The notes below the pieces were generated by a model. That model did not search any database and was not told where the DNA came from. It saw only the letters and a program-made list of their open reading frames with translations. A stretch of DNA of 64,000 nt from NCBI GenBank assembly GCA_910577945.1, contig CAJTNI010000006.1, positions 13,942 through 77,941 of the forward strand, read 5' to 3'. Positions 27,239 through 35,934 of the stretch are shown piece after piece. How positions within the stretch are numbered: position 1 is the stretch's first letter; every line of letters starts with the position of its first letter. The DNA is from an uncultured Christensenella sp. Its GTDB lineage: Bacteria; Bacillota; Clostridia; Christensenellales; Pumilibacteraceae. The position numbers and the translations under genes are program-made.

Positions 27239-27354
27239 CTTTGGGGTTGCAGGCGCGCCGCGCGCTTGCGACCGCCGACCGTGCCGACGGAAACGCGCGC
27301 GTCATGCGGCGCAGTGCTTGCGCGCATGCCCGACGCCTATTGCGACCCAAACCC
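27239..27354 (-). repeat. Repeat-like insert after rplR stop
   Basis: A 116-bp GC-rich block with imperfect inverted ends (TTTGGGGTTGCAGGCG and CGCCTATTGCGACCCAAA). Like R1 it begins directly after a stop codon, here that of rplR, but it lacks the R1 core. Only one copy was seen. Confidence 0.45.
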
Positions 27355-27717
27355 TTAGAATTTAAGACCGGCAGCCCGTGCCGCGTCTGCGAGAGCCTTT
27401 ACTCTGCCCGTATACAGGTATCCGCCGCGGTCGAAAACCACTTCGGTAATGCCCTGCTTTTGGGCCTTTTCGGCGACGTCCTTGCCGACGAACTCGGCTT
27501 GCTGAGACTTGGTTTTGCCCGATACGTCCGCGCCCTTGATAACGGTGCTGCTCGATACGAGCGTAACGCCCTTGACGTCGTCAATCACTTGCGCATAGAT
27601 ATGGCAGGTGGAGCGGTAAACCGCGAGACGCGGGCGCGCCGCAGTGCCTTTAAGGTCGTGACGCAGGCGGTTATGGCGTTTAATTCTTATCTTGTTCTTG
27701 TCAATCTTTTTAATCAT
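27355..27717 (-). CDS. rplR: 50S ribosomal protein L18
   Basis: A 120-residue 5S-rRNA-binding protein: [36 protein letters not shown] and [20 protein letters not shown] are L18 blocks. Normal place between rplF and rpsE. Confidence 0.98.
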   Translation of the reverse strand: MIKKIDKNKIRIKRHNRLRHDLKGTAARPRLAVYRSTCHIYAQVIDDVKGVTLVSSSTVIKGADVSGKTKSQQAEFVGKDVAEKAQKQGITEVVFDRGGYLYTGRVKALADAARAAGLKF

Positions 27718-27729
27718 GACGCTTTACTC

Positions 27730-28275
27730 CTATTTCTTGCCCGCGGTCTTGGCCTCTTTGCGGAGGACGACCTCATTGCTGTAATGCAGACCGTAGCCGT
27801 GATACGGCTCGACGGGACGCTTGGCTTTGATTTGCGCCGCGACCTCGCCGACGAATTCCTTGTCGATACCGCTGACTACAATCGTAAGCGCATCGGGGCA
27901 AGTAACCGTTATCCCCGCGGGGATTGCGTACTCGACGGGCTTGCTGAACCCGATATTCATGACGAGCTTGCTGCCCGTGACCGCTACCTTGTAACCGACG
28001 CCCGATACGATAAGCGTTTTGGTAAACGGATTTTGCACGCCCGCGACCATGTTGGCTATAAGCTGACGGTACAAGCCGTGATACGCACGGGATTGCGGCT
28101 TGTCGTTGGCGCGCTCTACGTTGACCACGCCCGCGCCGATTACCACGTTGATATCGGCGGATTTAATCTCTTGGCGGAGCTCGCCGAGCTTGCCTTTGAC
28201 GACAACCACGCCGTTTTCATACGTAACCGTAACGCCGGCGGGCACGTCTATATGTTTTCTGCCTATTCTCGACAT
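27730..28275 (-). CDS. rplF: 50S ribosomal protein L6
   Basis: A 181-residue protein of two similar domains. MSRIGRKHIDVPAGVTVTYE opens it and KRPVEPYHGYGLHYSNEVV is the C-terminal signature (usually KGKGIRY; changed here to YGLHYSN). The start at 28275 fits GAGG just upstream; the longer open frame overlaps rpsH. Confidence 0.97.
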   Translation of the reverse strand: MSRIGRKHIDVPAGVTVTYENGVVVVKGKLGELRQEIKSADINVVIGAGVVNVERANDKPQSRAYHGLYRQLIANMVAGVQNPFTKTLIVSGVGYKVAVTGSKLVMNIGFSKPVEYAIPAGITVTCPDALTIVVSGIDKEFVGEVAAQIKAKRPVEPYHGYGLHYSNEVVLRKEAKTAGKK

Positions 28276-28283
28276 AACGCCTC

Positions 28284-28679
28284 CTACCACACGTAGGCGA
28301 GAACTTCGCCGCCTACTTTTAGCTCGCGCGCCTTTTTGTCGGTCATGACGCCGCGCGACGTGGAAATAATCGCTATTCCGTACCCGCCGAGCACCTTGGG
28401 CAGGTCCTCGCAACCGCAGTAAACGCGGAGACCGGGCTTTGAAATGCGTTTGAGATTGGTGATAGCATTCTTATTGCCGTTGTATTTGAGCGCAACCTTG
28501 ATATTGTTGTGCCCGTCTTCCTCGGCGACCTCGCACGACGAGACAAAGCCCTCGTCCACGAGAATGTCGACGATAGATTTTTTCATCTTGGACGCGGGTA
28601 TAGATACGGTTTCGTGACGCGCCGTTATAGCATTACGGATTCTGGTGAGCAAATCCGCGATAGGGTCTGTTGTAACCAT
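28284..28679 (-). CDS. rpsH: 30S ribosomal protein S8
   Basis: A 131-residue central-domain protein with [20 protein letters not shown] and the C-terminal [20 protein letters not shown] block. In many bacteria S8 represses the spc operon; no matching site was sought in detail here. AGGAGG precedes the ATG. Confidence 0.98.
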   Translation of the reverse strand: MVTTDPIADLLTRIRNAITARHETVSIPASKMKKSIVDILVDEGFVSSCEVAEEDGHNNIKVALKYNGNKNAITNLKRISKPGLRVYCGCEDLPKVLGGYGIAIISTSRGVMTDKKARELKVGGEVLAYVW

Positions 28680-28691
28680 TCTGATACCTCC

Positions 28692-28877
28692 TTACCAGCT
28701 CGACTTCTTTACGCCGGGGATTTCGCCCTTGTACGCAAGTTCGCGAAAGCAAATTCTGCAAATGCCGTACTTTCTGAGCACGGAATGCGGACGGCCGCAA
28801 ATACTGCAACGCGTGTAAGCGCGGGTCTTGTACTTGGGCACTCTTTGCTGTTTGTTTATCATCGCCTTTTTAGCCAT
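28692..28877 (-). CDS. rpsN: 30S ribosomal protein S14, zinc type
   Basis: A 61-residue S14 with [20 protein letters not shown], the two CxxC pairs that bind zinc, so it is the short type Z (rpsZ) form and does not need a zinc-free backup. KKSSW is the usual end. Confidence 0.97.
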   Translation of the reverse strand: MAKKAMINKQQRVPKYKTRAYTRCSICGRPHSVLRKYGICRICFRELAYKGEIPGVKKSSW

Positions 28878-28887
28878 AATTCTCTCC

Positions 28888-29508
28888 TTAATTCTTGAAC
28901 GGCATGCCGAGCTTTGTCAGCAGTAATTTGGCTTCCTCGTCGGTCTCGGCGGTCGTTACCACGTCCACGTCGAACCCGCGGATTTTCTCGATGAGCTCGT
29001 ACGAAATTTCGGGGAATATCGTCTGGTCCTTAATGCCGAGCGCGTAGTTGCCGCGTCCGTCGAACGACTTGCCCGATATGCCGCGGAAATCGCGTACGCG
29101 CGGAAGCGCTATCGACACCAGCCTGTCCAAAAACTCGTACGCCGCCTCGCCGCGAAGCGTAACCTTAATCGCGATGGATTGACCTTCGCGCAGCTTGAAG
29201 TTACTTACCGACTTTTTGGCTTTGACAAGCACGCTCTTCTGTCCCGCTATCGCCTCCAACTCCGCCTGAGCAAGCTGAATGCTCTTGGAATTGTCCTTGA
29301 TATCGCCCAAACGCATGTTGAGCACTATCTTGACGATTTTGGGAACTTGGTTTACGTTCTTGTATCCGCGCTCGGTCATGAGCTGCGGAATAATCTCCGA
29401 TTTATAGCGTTTACGGAGACGATACCGCTCCGGATTACTCGATTTTTCGGGACGGCCCGTAGCCGTTTCTTTTGCCTTGTCCTTGGTTTTGGTCGCTTTA
29501 TCTGCCAT
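28888..29508 (-). CDS. rplE: 50S ribosomal protein L5
   Basis: A 206-residue 5S-rRNA-binding protein. From about residue 28 it matches L5 ([51 protein letters not shown]). The first 27 residues are a charged extension ([16 protein letters not shown]) not found in ordinary L5 of about 180 residues; the ATG at 29508 has GGAG upstream, so the extension seems real. Confidence 0.97.
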   Translation of the reverse strand: MADKATKTKDKAKETATGRPEKSSNPERYRLRKRYKSEIIPQLMTERGYKNVNQVPKIVKIVLNMRLGDIKDNSKSIQLAQAELEAIAGQKSVLVKAKKSVSNFKLREGQSIAIKVTLRGEAAYEFLDRLVSIALPRVRDFRGISGKSFDGRGNYALGIKDQTIFPEISYELIEKIRGFDVDVVTTAETDEEAKLLLTKLGMPFKN

Positions 29509-29513
29509 TACCG

Positions 29514-30083
29514 TTACTCCTTACTTGTTTTACCGTCCGCATCCTCGGCGACGGGAACTTCTTTCTTTGCCGCGGGCTTTTTAGCTGCGGTTTTCGCCGC
29601 GGGCTTCTTTGCGGCGGGCTTTTTGGCAGGCTCGGCGGTTTCCGCCGCAGGCGCGTCTGCCGTCTCGGTCGCGGCAGTCTCTACCGCCTCGTCCGCGGGC
29701 TTATCCGCCTTTTTCTTGGGCTTCTTGTCAGCCTTGTCCGACTTCTTTTTCTTGTCGGCTTTGAGCGTGGCGTCGAGGCTCGCGCCGCACTTGGCGCAAA
29801 TTCGGGCGTTTTTGCCGTCGATTTCCTGATGCCGCACCCTTACGCTCTTGCCGCAGGACGGGCAAACTATCTGCACGTTGCTGACGTCGAGCGGAGCTTC
29901 GACCTTTTTCTTGCCGCCCTGCTCGGTCGCCGAGCGCGGCTTGATATGATGCGTAGCGATATTAACGCCCTCGACCAAAACCTTGGAGGTTCTGGGGTCG
30001 GTCGCCAAGACCTTGCCGGTCTTGCCCTTGTCCTTGCCGGTCAAGACTTTTACGTTATCGCCCTTTCTGACGTTGAGATTCAT
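29514..30083 (-). CDS. rplX: 50S ribosomal protein L24 with long basic tail
   Basis: Residues 1 to about 75 are the KOW-type L24 ([28 protein letters not shown]), followed by a two-CxxC ribbon ([18 protein letters not shown] ... CAKCG) found in many L24 proteins. After about residue 105 comes an 80-residue Lys/Ala/Glu/Pro tail ([28 protein letters not shown]) resembling histone H1-like repeats. L24 is usually about 103 residues. The frame, stop and spacing to rplE (5 bp) support the extension. Confidence 0.95.
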   Translation of the reverse strand: MNLNVRKGDNVKVLTGKDKGKTGKVLATDPRTSKVLVEGVNIATHHIKPRSATEQGGKKKVEAPLDVSNVQIVCPSCGKSVRVRHQEIDGKNARICAKCGASLDATLKADKKKKSDKADKKPKKKADKPADEAVETAATETADAPAAETAEPAKKPAAKKPAAKTAAKKPAAKKEVPVAEDADGKTSKE

Positions 30084-30098
30084 TTACCGTTCCTCCGA

Positions 30099-30467
30099 TT
30101 AAAGAACTTCGGGAGCCAAAGATATAATCTTTGTGAAGTCGCGGTCGCGCAATTCGCGCGCTATCGGTCCGAAGATACGAGTGCCGCGCGGCTGCTTTTG
30201 ATTGTCGATAATTACTGCGGCGTTATCGTCGAAACGGATATGCGACCCGTCGGGACGGTTTACGCCTTGATGCGTGCGTACGATAACGGCTTTGACAACG
30301 TCGCCTTTCTTGACAGTGCCGCCCGGCTGCGCGGATTTGACCGACGCCGTAATGATATCGCCGATATTGCCGCTTTTACGGAGCGAACCGCCCATAACCT
30401 GTATACACATTAATTCTTTCGCGCCGGTGTTGTCGGCGACTTTCAGATACGATTGAGGTTGTATCAT
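30099..30467 (-). CDS. rplN: 50S ribosomal protein L14
   Basis: A 122-residue protein of standard length: [20 protein letters not shown] and [20 protein letters not shown]. It forms an intersubunit bridge and binds the silencing factor RsfS in other bacteria. Confidence 0.98.
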   Translation of the reverse strand: MIQPQSYLKVADNTGAKELMCIQVMGGSLRKSGNIGDIITASVKSAQPGGTVKKGDVVKAVIVRTHQGVNRPDGSHIRFDDNAAVIIDNQKQPRGTRIFGPIARELRDRDFTKIISLAPEVL

Positions 30468-30508
30468 AATTTACTCCTTGCCGCGCGGGAGAAAGCCGCG
30501 CACGTACG

Positions 30509-30772
30509 TTATTTTGCTTTTTCGACGATGCGATTTACGCGCCAGCACTTGTCTGCGGACAGCGGACGGGTTTCGATAATCTCCACTCTGTCGCCTACGC
30601 CGCACTCGTTGTTCTCGTCGTGCGCTTTGATGCGCTTTTTGCGCGTGACCGTCTTTTTATAAAGTGGATGCTTGTACTTTTCCACAACCGAGACGACCAC
30701 GGTCTTGTTCATTTTATCGGATACGACCACGCCCTCGCGCGTTTTTCTGTCGTTGCGCTCGATAGCTTCCAT
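30509..30772 (-). CDS. rpsQ: 30S ribosomal protein S17
   Basis: An 87-residue OB-fold protein: [39 protein letters not shown]. The ATG overlaps the rpmC stop (TAATG). Confidence 0.98.
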   Translation of the reverse strand: MEAIERNDRKTREGVVVSDKMNKTVVVSVVEKYKHPLYKKTVTRKKRIKAHDENNECGVGDRVEIIETRPLSADKCWRVNRIVEKAK

Positions 30773-30981
30773 TACTTAGCCTCCTTGCCCGAACGCAGTT
30801 CGCGCTCTCTTATAACCGTTTTTACGCGCGCGATGTCGCGGCGTACGTTCTGAATCTGCATGGGGTTTGCGAGCTGACCCGTCGCGTGGGAAAAACGCAG
30901 GTTGAAAAGCTCGGTGGTGAGCGCCGCAAGCTTTTGCTGCAATTCCTCGTCTCTTAATTCGTGAACCTTCTCTTTCATCAT
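30772..30981 (-). CDS. rpmC: 50S ribosomal protein L29
   Basis: A 69-residue two-helix protein: [33 protein letters not shown]. It lies at the tunnel exit near L23. Start overlaps the rplP stop (ATGA). Confidence 0.97.
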   Translation of the reverse strand: MMKEKVHELRDEELQQKLAALTTELFNLRFSHATGQLANPMQIQNVRRDIARVKTVIRERELRSGKEAK

Positions 30982-31436
30982 CAGACCTCCTCGTTATCGG
31001 TCTCGGTTTGAGCCGCGGCAGGCGCAACTTCCTCGCGCTTGGCGATTTTGCAGCGCACGGGCAGCTTGTACGACGCAAGCCTGAGCGCCTCTCTCGCGAC
31101 AACCTCGTTCACGCCCGCCATCTCGAACATGACCGTGCCGGGCTTGACGACGGCAGCCCAATATTCGGGCGCGCCCTTACCGCTACCCATTCGGGTATCC
31201 GCGGGTTTTTTGGAATACGGCTTGTGCGGGAATATGCAAATCCAAACCTTACCGCCGCGCTTGGTGTAACGCGTCATCGCGACACGCGCCGCCTCTATCT
31301 GGTTGGAAGTAATTCTGCCGGGGTCTTCGCTGACAAGCGCGAACTCGCCGTAAGCAATCGTATTGCCGCGAGTCGCCTTGCCCTTCATTCTGCCGCGCTG
31401 TACTCTGCGGTGTTTGACTTTATTGGGACTAAGCAT
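30981..31436 (-). CDS. rplP: 50S ribosomal protein L16
   Basis: A 151-residue protein with [40 protein letters not shown] and [20 protein letters not shown] short Ala/Gln/Thr/Glu tail exceeds the common 137-145 residues. The first 8 bases overlap rpsC. Confidence 0.98.
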   Translation of the reverse strand: MLSPNKVKHRRVQRGRMKGKATRGNTIAYGEFALVSEDPGRITSNQIEAARVAMTRYTKRGGKVWICIFPHKPYSKKPADTRMGSGKGAPEYWAAVVKPGTVMFEMAGVNEVVAREALRLASYKLPVRCKIAKREEVAPAAAQTETDNEEV

Positions 31437-32112
31437 TTTCGCCCTCCTTGAAATCGGCGGTCTGCGCTGCCTTGGGCGCTGCGCCGAGAACGTCGCCTTT
31501 GTAAATCCACACCTTTACGCCGAGAACGCCGAACGTAGTTTGCGCAATGCAGAACCCGTAGTCGATATCCGCGCGGAGCGTTTGCAGGGGGATAGACCCT
31601 TCCTGATAATGCTCGGCACGCGCGATTTCCGCGCCGTCGAGACGGCCGCCGACCATGACCTTAACGCCCTTCGCGCCCGCGTGCATCGCCTTGGACATCG
31701 CCTGCTTCATGGTGCGACGGAAGAACGCGCGCTTTTCGAGCTGCGCCGCAATGCTCTCCGCGAGCAATTTCGCGTTGAGGTCGGGGTGCTTAACCTCGAT
31801 AATGTTGACGTATATTTTTTTGCCGCCTACAAGCTTTTCGAGATTCTTTTTGAGCTCGTCGACGCCGACGTGCTTTTGCCCGATAATCTTGCCGGGGAAC
31901 TGCGTGTGAATGGATATTTGCACTTTACCCTGCGGACGCTCGATAACGACCTTGGAAATGCCGCAGGATTTGTATTTCGTCTCTATATGCTGACGGATTT
32001 TGTGGTCCTCGATAAGGAACGCCGAAAACTCCTGCTTGCCCGCGTACCATTGCGAATTCCACTTTTCGATAACGCCGACGCGCAAACCGTGGGGATTGAC
32101 TTTCTGACCCAT
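31429..32112 (-). CDS. rpsC: 30S ribosomal protein S3
   Basis: A 227-residue protein: [20 protein letters not shown], a KH domain ([26 protein letters not shown]) and the C-terminal [14 protein letters not shown] with [20 protein letters not shown]. It shapes the mRNA entry tunnel. Confidence 0.98.
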   Translation of the reverse strand: MGQKVNPHGLRVGVIEKWNSQWYAGKQEFSAFLIEDHKIRQHIETKYKSCGISKVVIERPQGKVQISIHTQFPGKIIGQKHVGVDELKKNLEKLVGGKKIYVNIIEVKHPDLNAKLLAESIAAQLEKRAFFRRTMKQAMSKAMHAGAKGVKVMVGGRLDGAEIARAEHYQEGSIPLQTLRADIDYGFCIAQTTFGVLGVKVWIYKGDVLGAAPKAAQTADFKEGENA

Positions 32113-32114
32113 GA

Positions 32115-32507
32115 TTAGTTGCCCTCCTTGGTGTCGAGAATAACGGTGATGTGGCTGGAACGCTTCAAAATGTGATGCGCTCTGCCCTTGCTGACCGGCT
32201 GGTAGCGTTTGAGCGTCGGTCCGATATCCGCGTACGCCTCGGCAACGAACAAGTCGTCGACCGAAATGCCCTGATTGTGCTCGGCGTTAGCCGCGGCGGA
32301 GTTGAGAACCTTGAATATCGCTTCGCTCGCCGCCTTGGGCGTGGCTTGCAGTATCGCCATCGCCTCCGCAACGCTTCTGCCGCGGATAAGCGCGAGAACC
32401 ACGCGCACCTTGTCGGGCGCGATGCGAACGTATTTTGCGGTAGCGTGCGGGCGCTTTTCGCGCATCGCTTCCACTCTTTCCGCTTTTTCTTTCATTCTTT
32501 TAGCCAT
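32115..32507 (-). CDS. rplV: 50S ribosomal protein L22
   Basis: A 130-residue protein. After an extra basic head of about 18 residues it matches L22: ATAKYVRIAPDKVRVVLALI, GRSV, and the tunnel-lining hairpin LKRYQPVSKGRAHHILKRSS. The head MAKRMKEKAERVEAMREKRP is longer than in most L22. Confidence 0.98.
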   Translation of the reverse strand: MAKRMKEKAERVEAMREKRPHATAKYVRIAPDKVRVVLALIRGRSVAEAMAILQATPKAASEAIFKVLNSAAANAEHNQGISVDDLFVAEAYADIGPTLKRYQPVSKGRAHHILKRSSHITVILDTKEGN

Positions 32508-32518
32508 ACCGCTCTCCT

Positions 32519-32797
32519 TTATTTACCCTTCGTCGTCTTTTCGCCGGCATGACCGAGGAACGTGCGCGTGGGGGCAAACTCGCCCAGCTTATGTCCGACC
32601 ATGTCGGTCGTCACGTATACGGGCACGAACTTTTTGCCGTTGTGCACGGCGAAAGTCAAACCGATAAACTCGGGGAATATGGTCGAGGCGCGCGACCAAG
32701 TTTTAATCGGACGCTTGTCCGAGCTCTGCGCCATCGCCTCGGCTTTTTTCATAAGCTTGGCGTCTACAAAGTAACCTTTTTTAGTGGACCTAGACAT
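32519..32797 (-). CDS. rpsS: 30S ribosomal protein S19
   Basis: A 92-residue protein: [60 protein letters not shown]. Standard length, at the top of the 30S head. Confidence 0.98.
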   Translation of the reverse strand: MSRSTKKGYFVDAKLMKKAEAMAQSSDKRPIKTWSRASTIFPEFIGLTFAVHNGKKFVPVYVTTDMVGHKLGEFAPTRTFLGHAGEKTTKGK

Positions 32798-32809
32798 TTT
32801 CTATGCTCC

Positions 32810-33637
32810 TTAATTTATGCGCTTGACAATAAACTTGTCGGATGCCTTGTGCTTGGCTCTCGTCTTTTTGCCGAGCGTCGGCTTGCCCCAAGGCGATACG
32901 GGGCTGGGTCTGCCTATCGGGCTCTTTCCTTCGCCGCCTCCGTGAGGGTGGTCGCAAGGGTTCATGACCACGCCGCGCACCGTCGGCTTGACGCCCATAT
33001 GGCGTTTTCTGCCCGCCTTGCCCAAGGACACAAGCTCGTGGTCGAGGTTTCCGACCTGACCCACCGTCGCCTTGCAGCGTTGGAGCACCATGCGCATTTC
33101 GCCCGAGGGGAGACGCAGCGTAGCGTACTTGCCCTCTTTCGCCATAAGCTGAGCCGCCGCGCCCGCCGTTCTTGCGAGCTGGCCGCCTCTGCCGGGCAGC
33201 ATTTCGATATTGTGCACAAGCGTACCGACGGGAATGTTGGCAAGCGGCAAGCAGTTGCCCGCTTTGATATCCGCCGTCTCGCCCGACAGCACCGTGTCGC
33301 CCTTTTGCAGCCCGAGCGGCGCGAGAATGTACCGCTTTTCGCCGTCCGCATAGTTAAGGAGCGCTATGAACGCCGTGCGGTTGGGGTCGTACTCGACGGT
33401 CGCGACCTTGGCGGGAATGCCGTCCTTGTCGCGCTTGAAGTCGATAATGCGGTATTTTTGACGATTGCCGCCGCCGATATGCCTTACGGTGATTTTGCCG
33501 GTGAAGTTGCGGCCTCCGTGACGGCTTTGCTCCTTCAAAAGCGGCTTGTACGGCTTGTCGCCCGTGAGTTCGGGCGCGGCGACCGTGGTTTTAAACCGCG
33601 TGCCCGGCGTAATGGGTTTATATCTCTTAATAGCCAT
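32810..33637 (-). CDS. rplB: 50S ribosomal protein L2
   Basis: A 275-residue protein near the peptidyl-transferase centre: [40 protein letters not shown] and the conserved [20 protein letters not shown] with its essential His. Standard length. Confidence 0.99.
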   Translation of the reverse strand: MAIKRYKPITPGTRFKTTVAAPELTGDKPYKPLLKEQSRHGGRNFTGKITVRHIGGGNRQKYRIIDFKRDKDGIPAKVATVEYDPNRTAFIALLNYADGEKRYILAPLGLQKGDTVLSGETADIKAGNCLPLANIPVGTLVHNIEMLPGRGGQLARTAGAAAQLMAKEGKYATLRLPSGEMRMVLQRCKATVGQVGNLDHELVSLGKAGRKRHMGVKPTVRGVVMNPCDHPHGGGEGKSPIGRPSPVSPWGKPTLGKKTRAKHKASDKFIVKRIN

Positions 33638-33649
33638 TGGTTATCTCCT

Positions 33650-33940
33650 TTACGACAGCGTCTCGAAGAACGGAATCGCCTTCGACGCGTCGGTGAGCTT
33701 GACGTACGCTTTCTTTCCCTTGGAGGTGTAGCCCTGCGTACGACCCTGTCTTTTGAGCTTGCCGCGAACGTTGACGACGTTCACCGATTCGACTTGAACG
33801 CCGAACACCGACTCGACCGCCGCCTTAACCTGCTTTTTGTCGGCGCGTACGTCTACCATAAAGACGTAACGCTTGGCGACTATGCCGTCGTTGGATTTTT
33901 CGGTAAGCACGGGACGTATAATAATCTGTTCAGCCGTCAT
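33650..33940 (-). CDS. rplW: 50S ribosomal protein L23
   Basis: A 96-residue protein: IIRPVLTEKSNDGIVAKRYV, AAVESVFGVQVESVNVVNVR. It is the docking site for trigger factor and SRP at the exit tunnel. Its ATG overlaps the rplD stop (TAATG). Confidence 0.98.
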   Translation of the reverse strand: MTAEQIIIRPVLTEKSNDGIVAKRYVFMVDVRADKKQVKAAVESVFGVQVESVNVVNVRGKLKRQGRTQGYTSKGKKAYVKLTDASKAIPFFETLS

Positions 33941-34581
33941 TATTGCGCTGCGACCTCCTTTGCCGTGTATTTGCGCTCAATCGCCCTGATTGCGTCCACC
34001 GTCACGAGCATGACCGTGTTGGCGACGATATCGTAAACGCCGAGCTGCTCGCAAGCCGCCGTGCGCACGTTTTGAATGTTGCGCGACGCGCGGAGCGCGT
34101 TGTCGCTGCCCTCGGGCAACACCAACAGCACGCGGCTGTTTATTTTGAGCGCGTCGAGCACCGCGACCATGTTCTTGGTTTTGGGCTCGATATCGAGTTT
34201 ATCTACTATAATAAGGCTGCCGTCGGCGACCTTTGCGGAAAGCGCGCTCGTAATCGCGTTGATGCGGACGAGCTTGTTTACCTTTTTGCGGAACGAACGG
34301 GGCTTCGGCGCGAAAACCACTCCGCCGCCCTTCCATTGCGGCGCGCGGATAGAGCCTTGGCGGGCGTGACCCGTGCCCTTCTGTCTCCACGGCTTTTTGC
34401 CGCCGCCGCGTACCTCGGTGCGCGTGAGCGTGCTCTTGGTGCCCTGGCGGGCGTTGGCCATTTGCGCCACCACCGCTTGGTGAATAACGGCCTCGTTGTA
34501 TTCGACGCCGAATACGCTTTCGTCAAGCTCCATCGTGCCCGCGGAGCTGCCGTCTTGCTTGAATATCTTGATTGTAGGCAT
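33940..34581 (-). CDS. rplD: 50S ribosomal protein L4
   Basis: A 213-residue protein with an internal extended loop: NARQGTKSTLTRTEVRGGGK, KPWRQKGTGHARQGSIRAPQ, WKGGGVVFAPKPR. In many bacteria L4 represses the S10 operon; the 150-base leader before rpsJ could serve this, but no family match was established. Confidence 0.98.
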   Translation of the reverse strand: MPTIKIFKQDGSSAGTMELDESVFGVEYNEAVIHQAVVAQMANARQGTKSTLTRTEVRGGGKKPWRQKGTGHARQGSIRAPQWKGGGVVFAPKPRSFRKKVNKLVRINAITSALSAKVADGSLIIVDKLDIEPKTKNMVAVLDALKINSRVLLVLPEGSDNALRASRNIQNVRTAACEQLGVYDIVANTVMLVTVDAIRAIERKYTAKEVAAQ

Positions 34582-34592
34582 TGCTTTCTCCT

Positions 34593-35222
34593 TTACTTAA
34601 CGGTCTCGCGTACGGTTACCAAACCGCCCTTCGGACCGGGGACTGCGCCGCGAATAAGCAGCACGCCGCGCGCCTTGTCCACCTTGACGACCTTCAAGTT
34701 CTGTATGGTCACGCGCTCGTGTCCGTACTGACCCGCCATTTTGAGGTTCTTTATTCTGCGCGAAGGATTGGAGTTCGCGCCCGTAGAACCGACCTCGCGG
34801 TGCACGGGACCCGTGCCGTGGGTCATTTTCAGGCGGTGGTGATTCCAACGCTTGATAACGCCGGTAAAGCCTCTGCCCTTGGTCACGCCGGAGACGTCAA
34901 CCATGTCCCCGTCCGAGAACATCGAACAGTCGATTACGCGGCCGACCTCGTAGCTATCCGCGTCCTCGTAACGGAACTCGCGGAGATAGCGTGCGGGCGC
35001 GGCGCTCGCCTTTTTGAACAGCCCGAGCTTGGGGTTGTTGAGCTTGCTTTCCTTAACCTCGTCGTACGCGCAAACGACCGCGCTGTAACCGTTGCGGTCA
35101 ACGGTGCGCTTGTCCACCACCGTCATAGGTCCGCAAAGCACGACCGTGACGGGAACGGCGGCGTCGTTTTCGTCGAAAACCTGCGTCATTCCGACTTTTT
35201 TACCCAATATTGCTTTCTTCAT
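34593..35222 (-). CDS. rplC: 50S ribosomal protein L3
   Basis: A 209-residue protein: MKKAILGKKVGMTQVFDEND, VTKGRGFTGVIKRWNHHRLK and GQYGHERVTIQNLKVVKVD. The ATG at 35222 is chosen over 35231 since GAGG lies 9 bases upstream of the former and touches the latter. Confidence 0.98.
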   Translation of the reverse strand: MKKAILGKKVGMTQVFDENDAAVPVTVVLCGPMTVVDKRTVDRNGYSAVVCAYDEVKESKLNNPKLGLFKKASAAPARYLREFRYEDADSYEVGRVIDCSMFSDGDMVDVSGVTKGRGFTGVIKRWNHHRLKMTHGTGPVHREVGSTGANSNPSRRIKNLKMAGQYGHERVTIQNLKVVKVDKARGVLLIRGAVPGPKGGLVTVRETVK

Positions 35223-35236
35223 GGTAACCATCCTCG

Positions 35237-35545
35237 TTACAGCTTAATCTTGATGTCTACGCCGGCGGGCAGGTCCAATCTCATAAGAGAGTCGACCGTC
35301 TTGCCCGAGGGGCTGTAAATGTCGATAATACGCGAATAAGTGCGCAGCTCGAATTGCTCCCTGCTGTCTTTGTGCTTGTGCACGGAACGCAAAATCGTAA
35401 CCACTTCCTTGCGCGTAGGCAGAGGAATAGGTCCGCAAACCTTAGAACCCGTCTGTTTGGCAGCGTCGACTATTCTCTGTGCCGACGAGTCGACGAGGTC
35501 GTGGTCGTAAGCGCGGAGCTTAATTCTGATTTTCTGGCTGGACAT
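35237..35545 (-). CDS. rpsJ: 30S ribosomal protein S10
   Basis: A 102-residue protein: [60 protein letters not shown]. First gene of the superoperon. The ATG at 35545 follows AAGGAG by 6 bases; the longer open frame upstream has no such site. S10 also acts in NusB-dependent antitermination. Confidence 0.98.
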   Translation of the reverse strand: MSSQKIRIKLRAYDHDLVDSSAQRIVDAAKQTGSKVCGPIPLPTRKEVVTILRSVHKHKDSREQFELRTYSRIIDIYSPSGKTVDSLMRLDLPAGVDIKIKL

Positions 35546-35695
35546 ATGTTTCTCCTTGTATACCCTCGCGATACGCACCACAATATATTGCGTTGCTTTC
35601 ACGCGCTCGGGCGTGCCGTTTTTTGCGATTTTTAAGGGGGCTTTGACGCCCCGATTTTTCTCACGAAAATACCACACTTAAAAACGTGCTTTATT

Positions 35696-35724
35696 ATTAT
35701 AAAGGAACAAATCGGCTTTGTCAA
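35696..35724 (-). promoter_or_regulatory. Consensus promoter of the ribosomal superoperon
   Basis: On the minus strand TTGACA (35724-35719), 17 bp and TATAAT (35701-35696), a perfect sigma-A match about 150 bp upstream of rpsJ. The leader between contains short GC hairpins (for example CACGCCCGAGCGCGTG) of unknown role. Confidence 0.88.
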
Positions 35725-35840
35725 ACGTTTTTCGGCGGTTTTACGAAAAATTTTGCCGCTTATTCCGCCGCCGCCGACTGCACGCGTATACGCTCTCTAT
35801 CCTTATTATATATAATATAAGCGCACGCGCAATTTTGCCG

Positions 35841-35869
35841 TTGACTTGTCGGCGCGACTGTGGTACAAT
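35841..35869 (+). promoter_or_regulatory. Promoter of the zinc-ribbon protein gene
   Basis: TTGACT, 17 bp, TACAAT. It lies 72 bp upstream of the ATG at 35935 and excludes the longer start at 35860, which would lie inside the -10 region. Confidence 0.7.
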
Positions 35870-35934
35870 TCAAACGACGGCGGCGCGCGGCGCGCGCACG
35901 GCGATACTATACTCTATCGAAAACGGCGGCAAGC

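Noticed and set aside
35546..35695. Known L4-binding or other r-protein leader
   Set aside because: Short hairpins exist but no match to a recognised leader fold could be made by eye.
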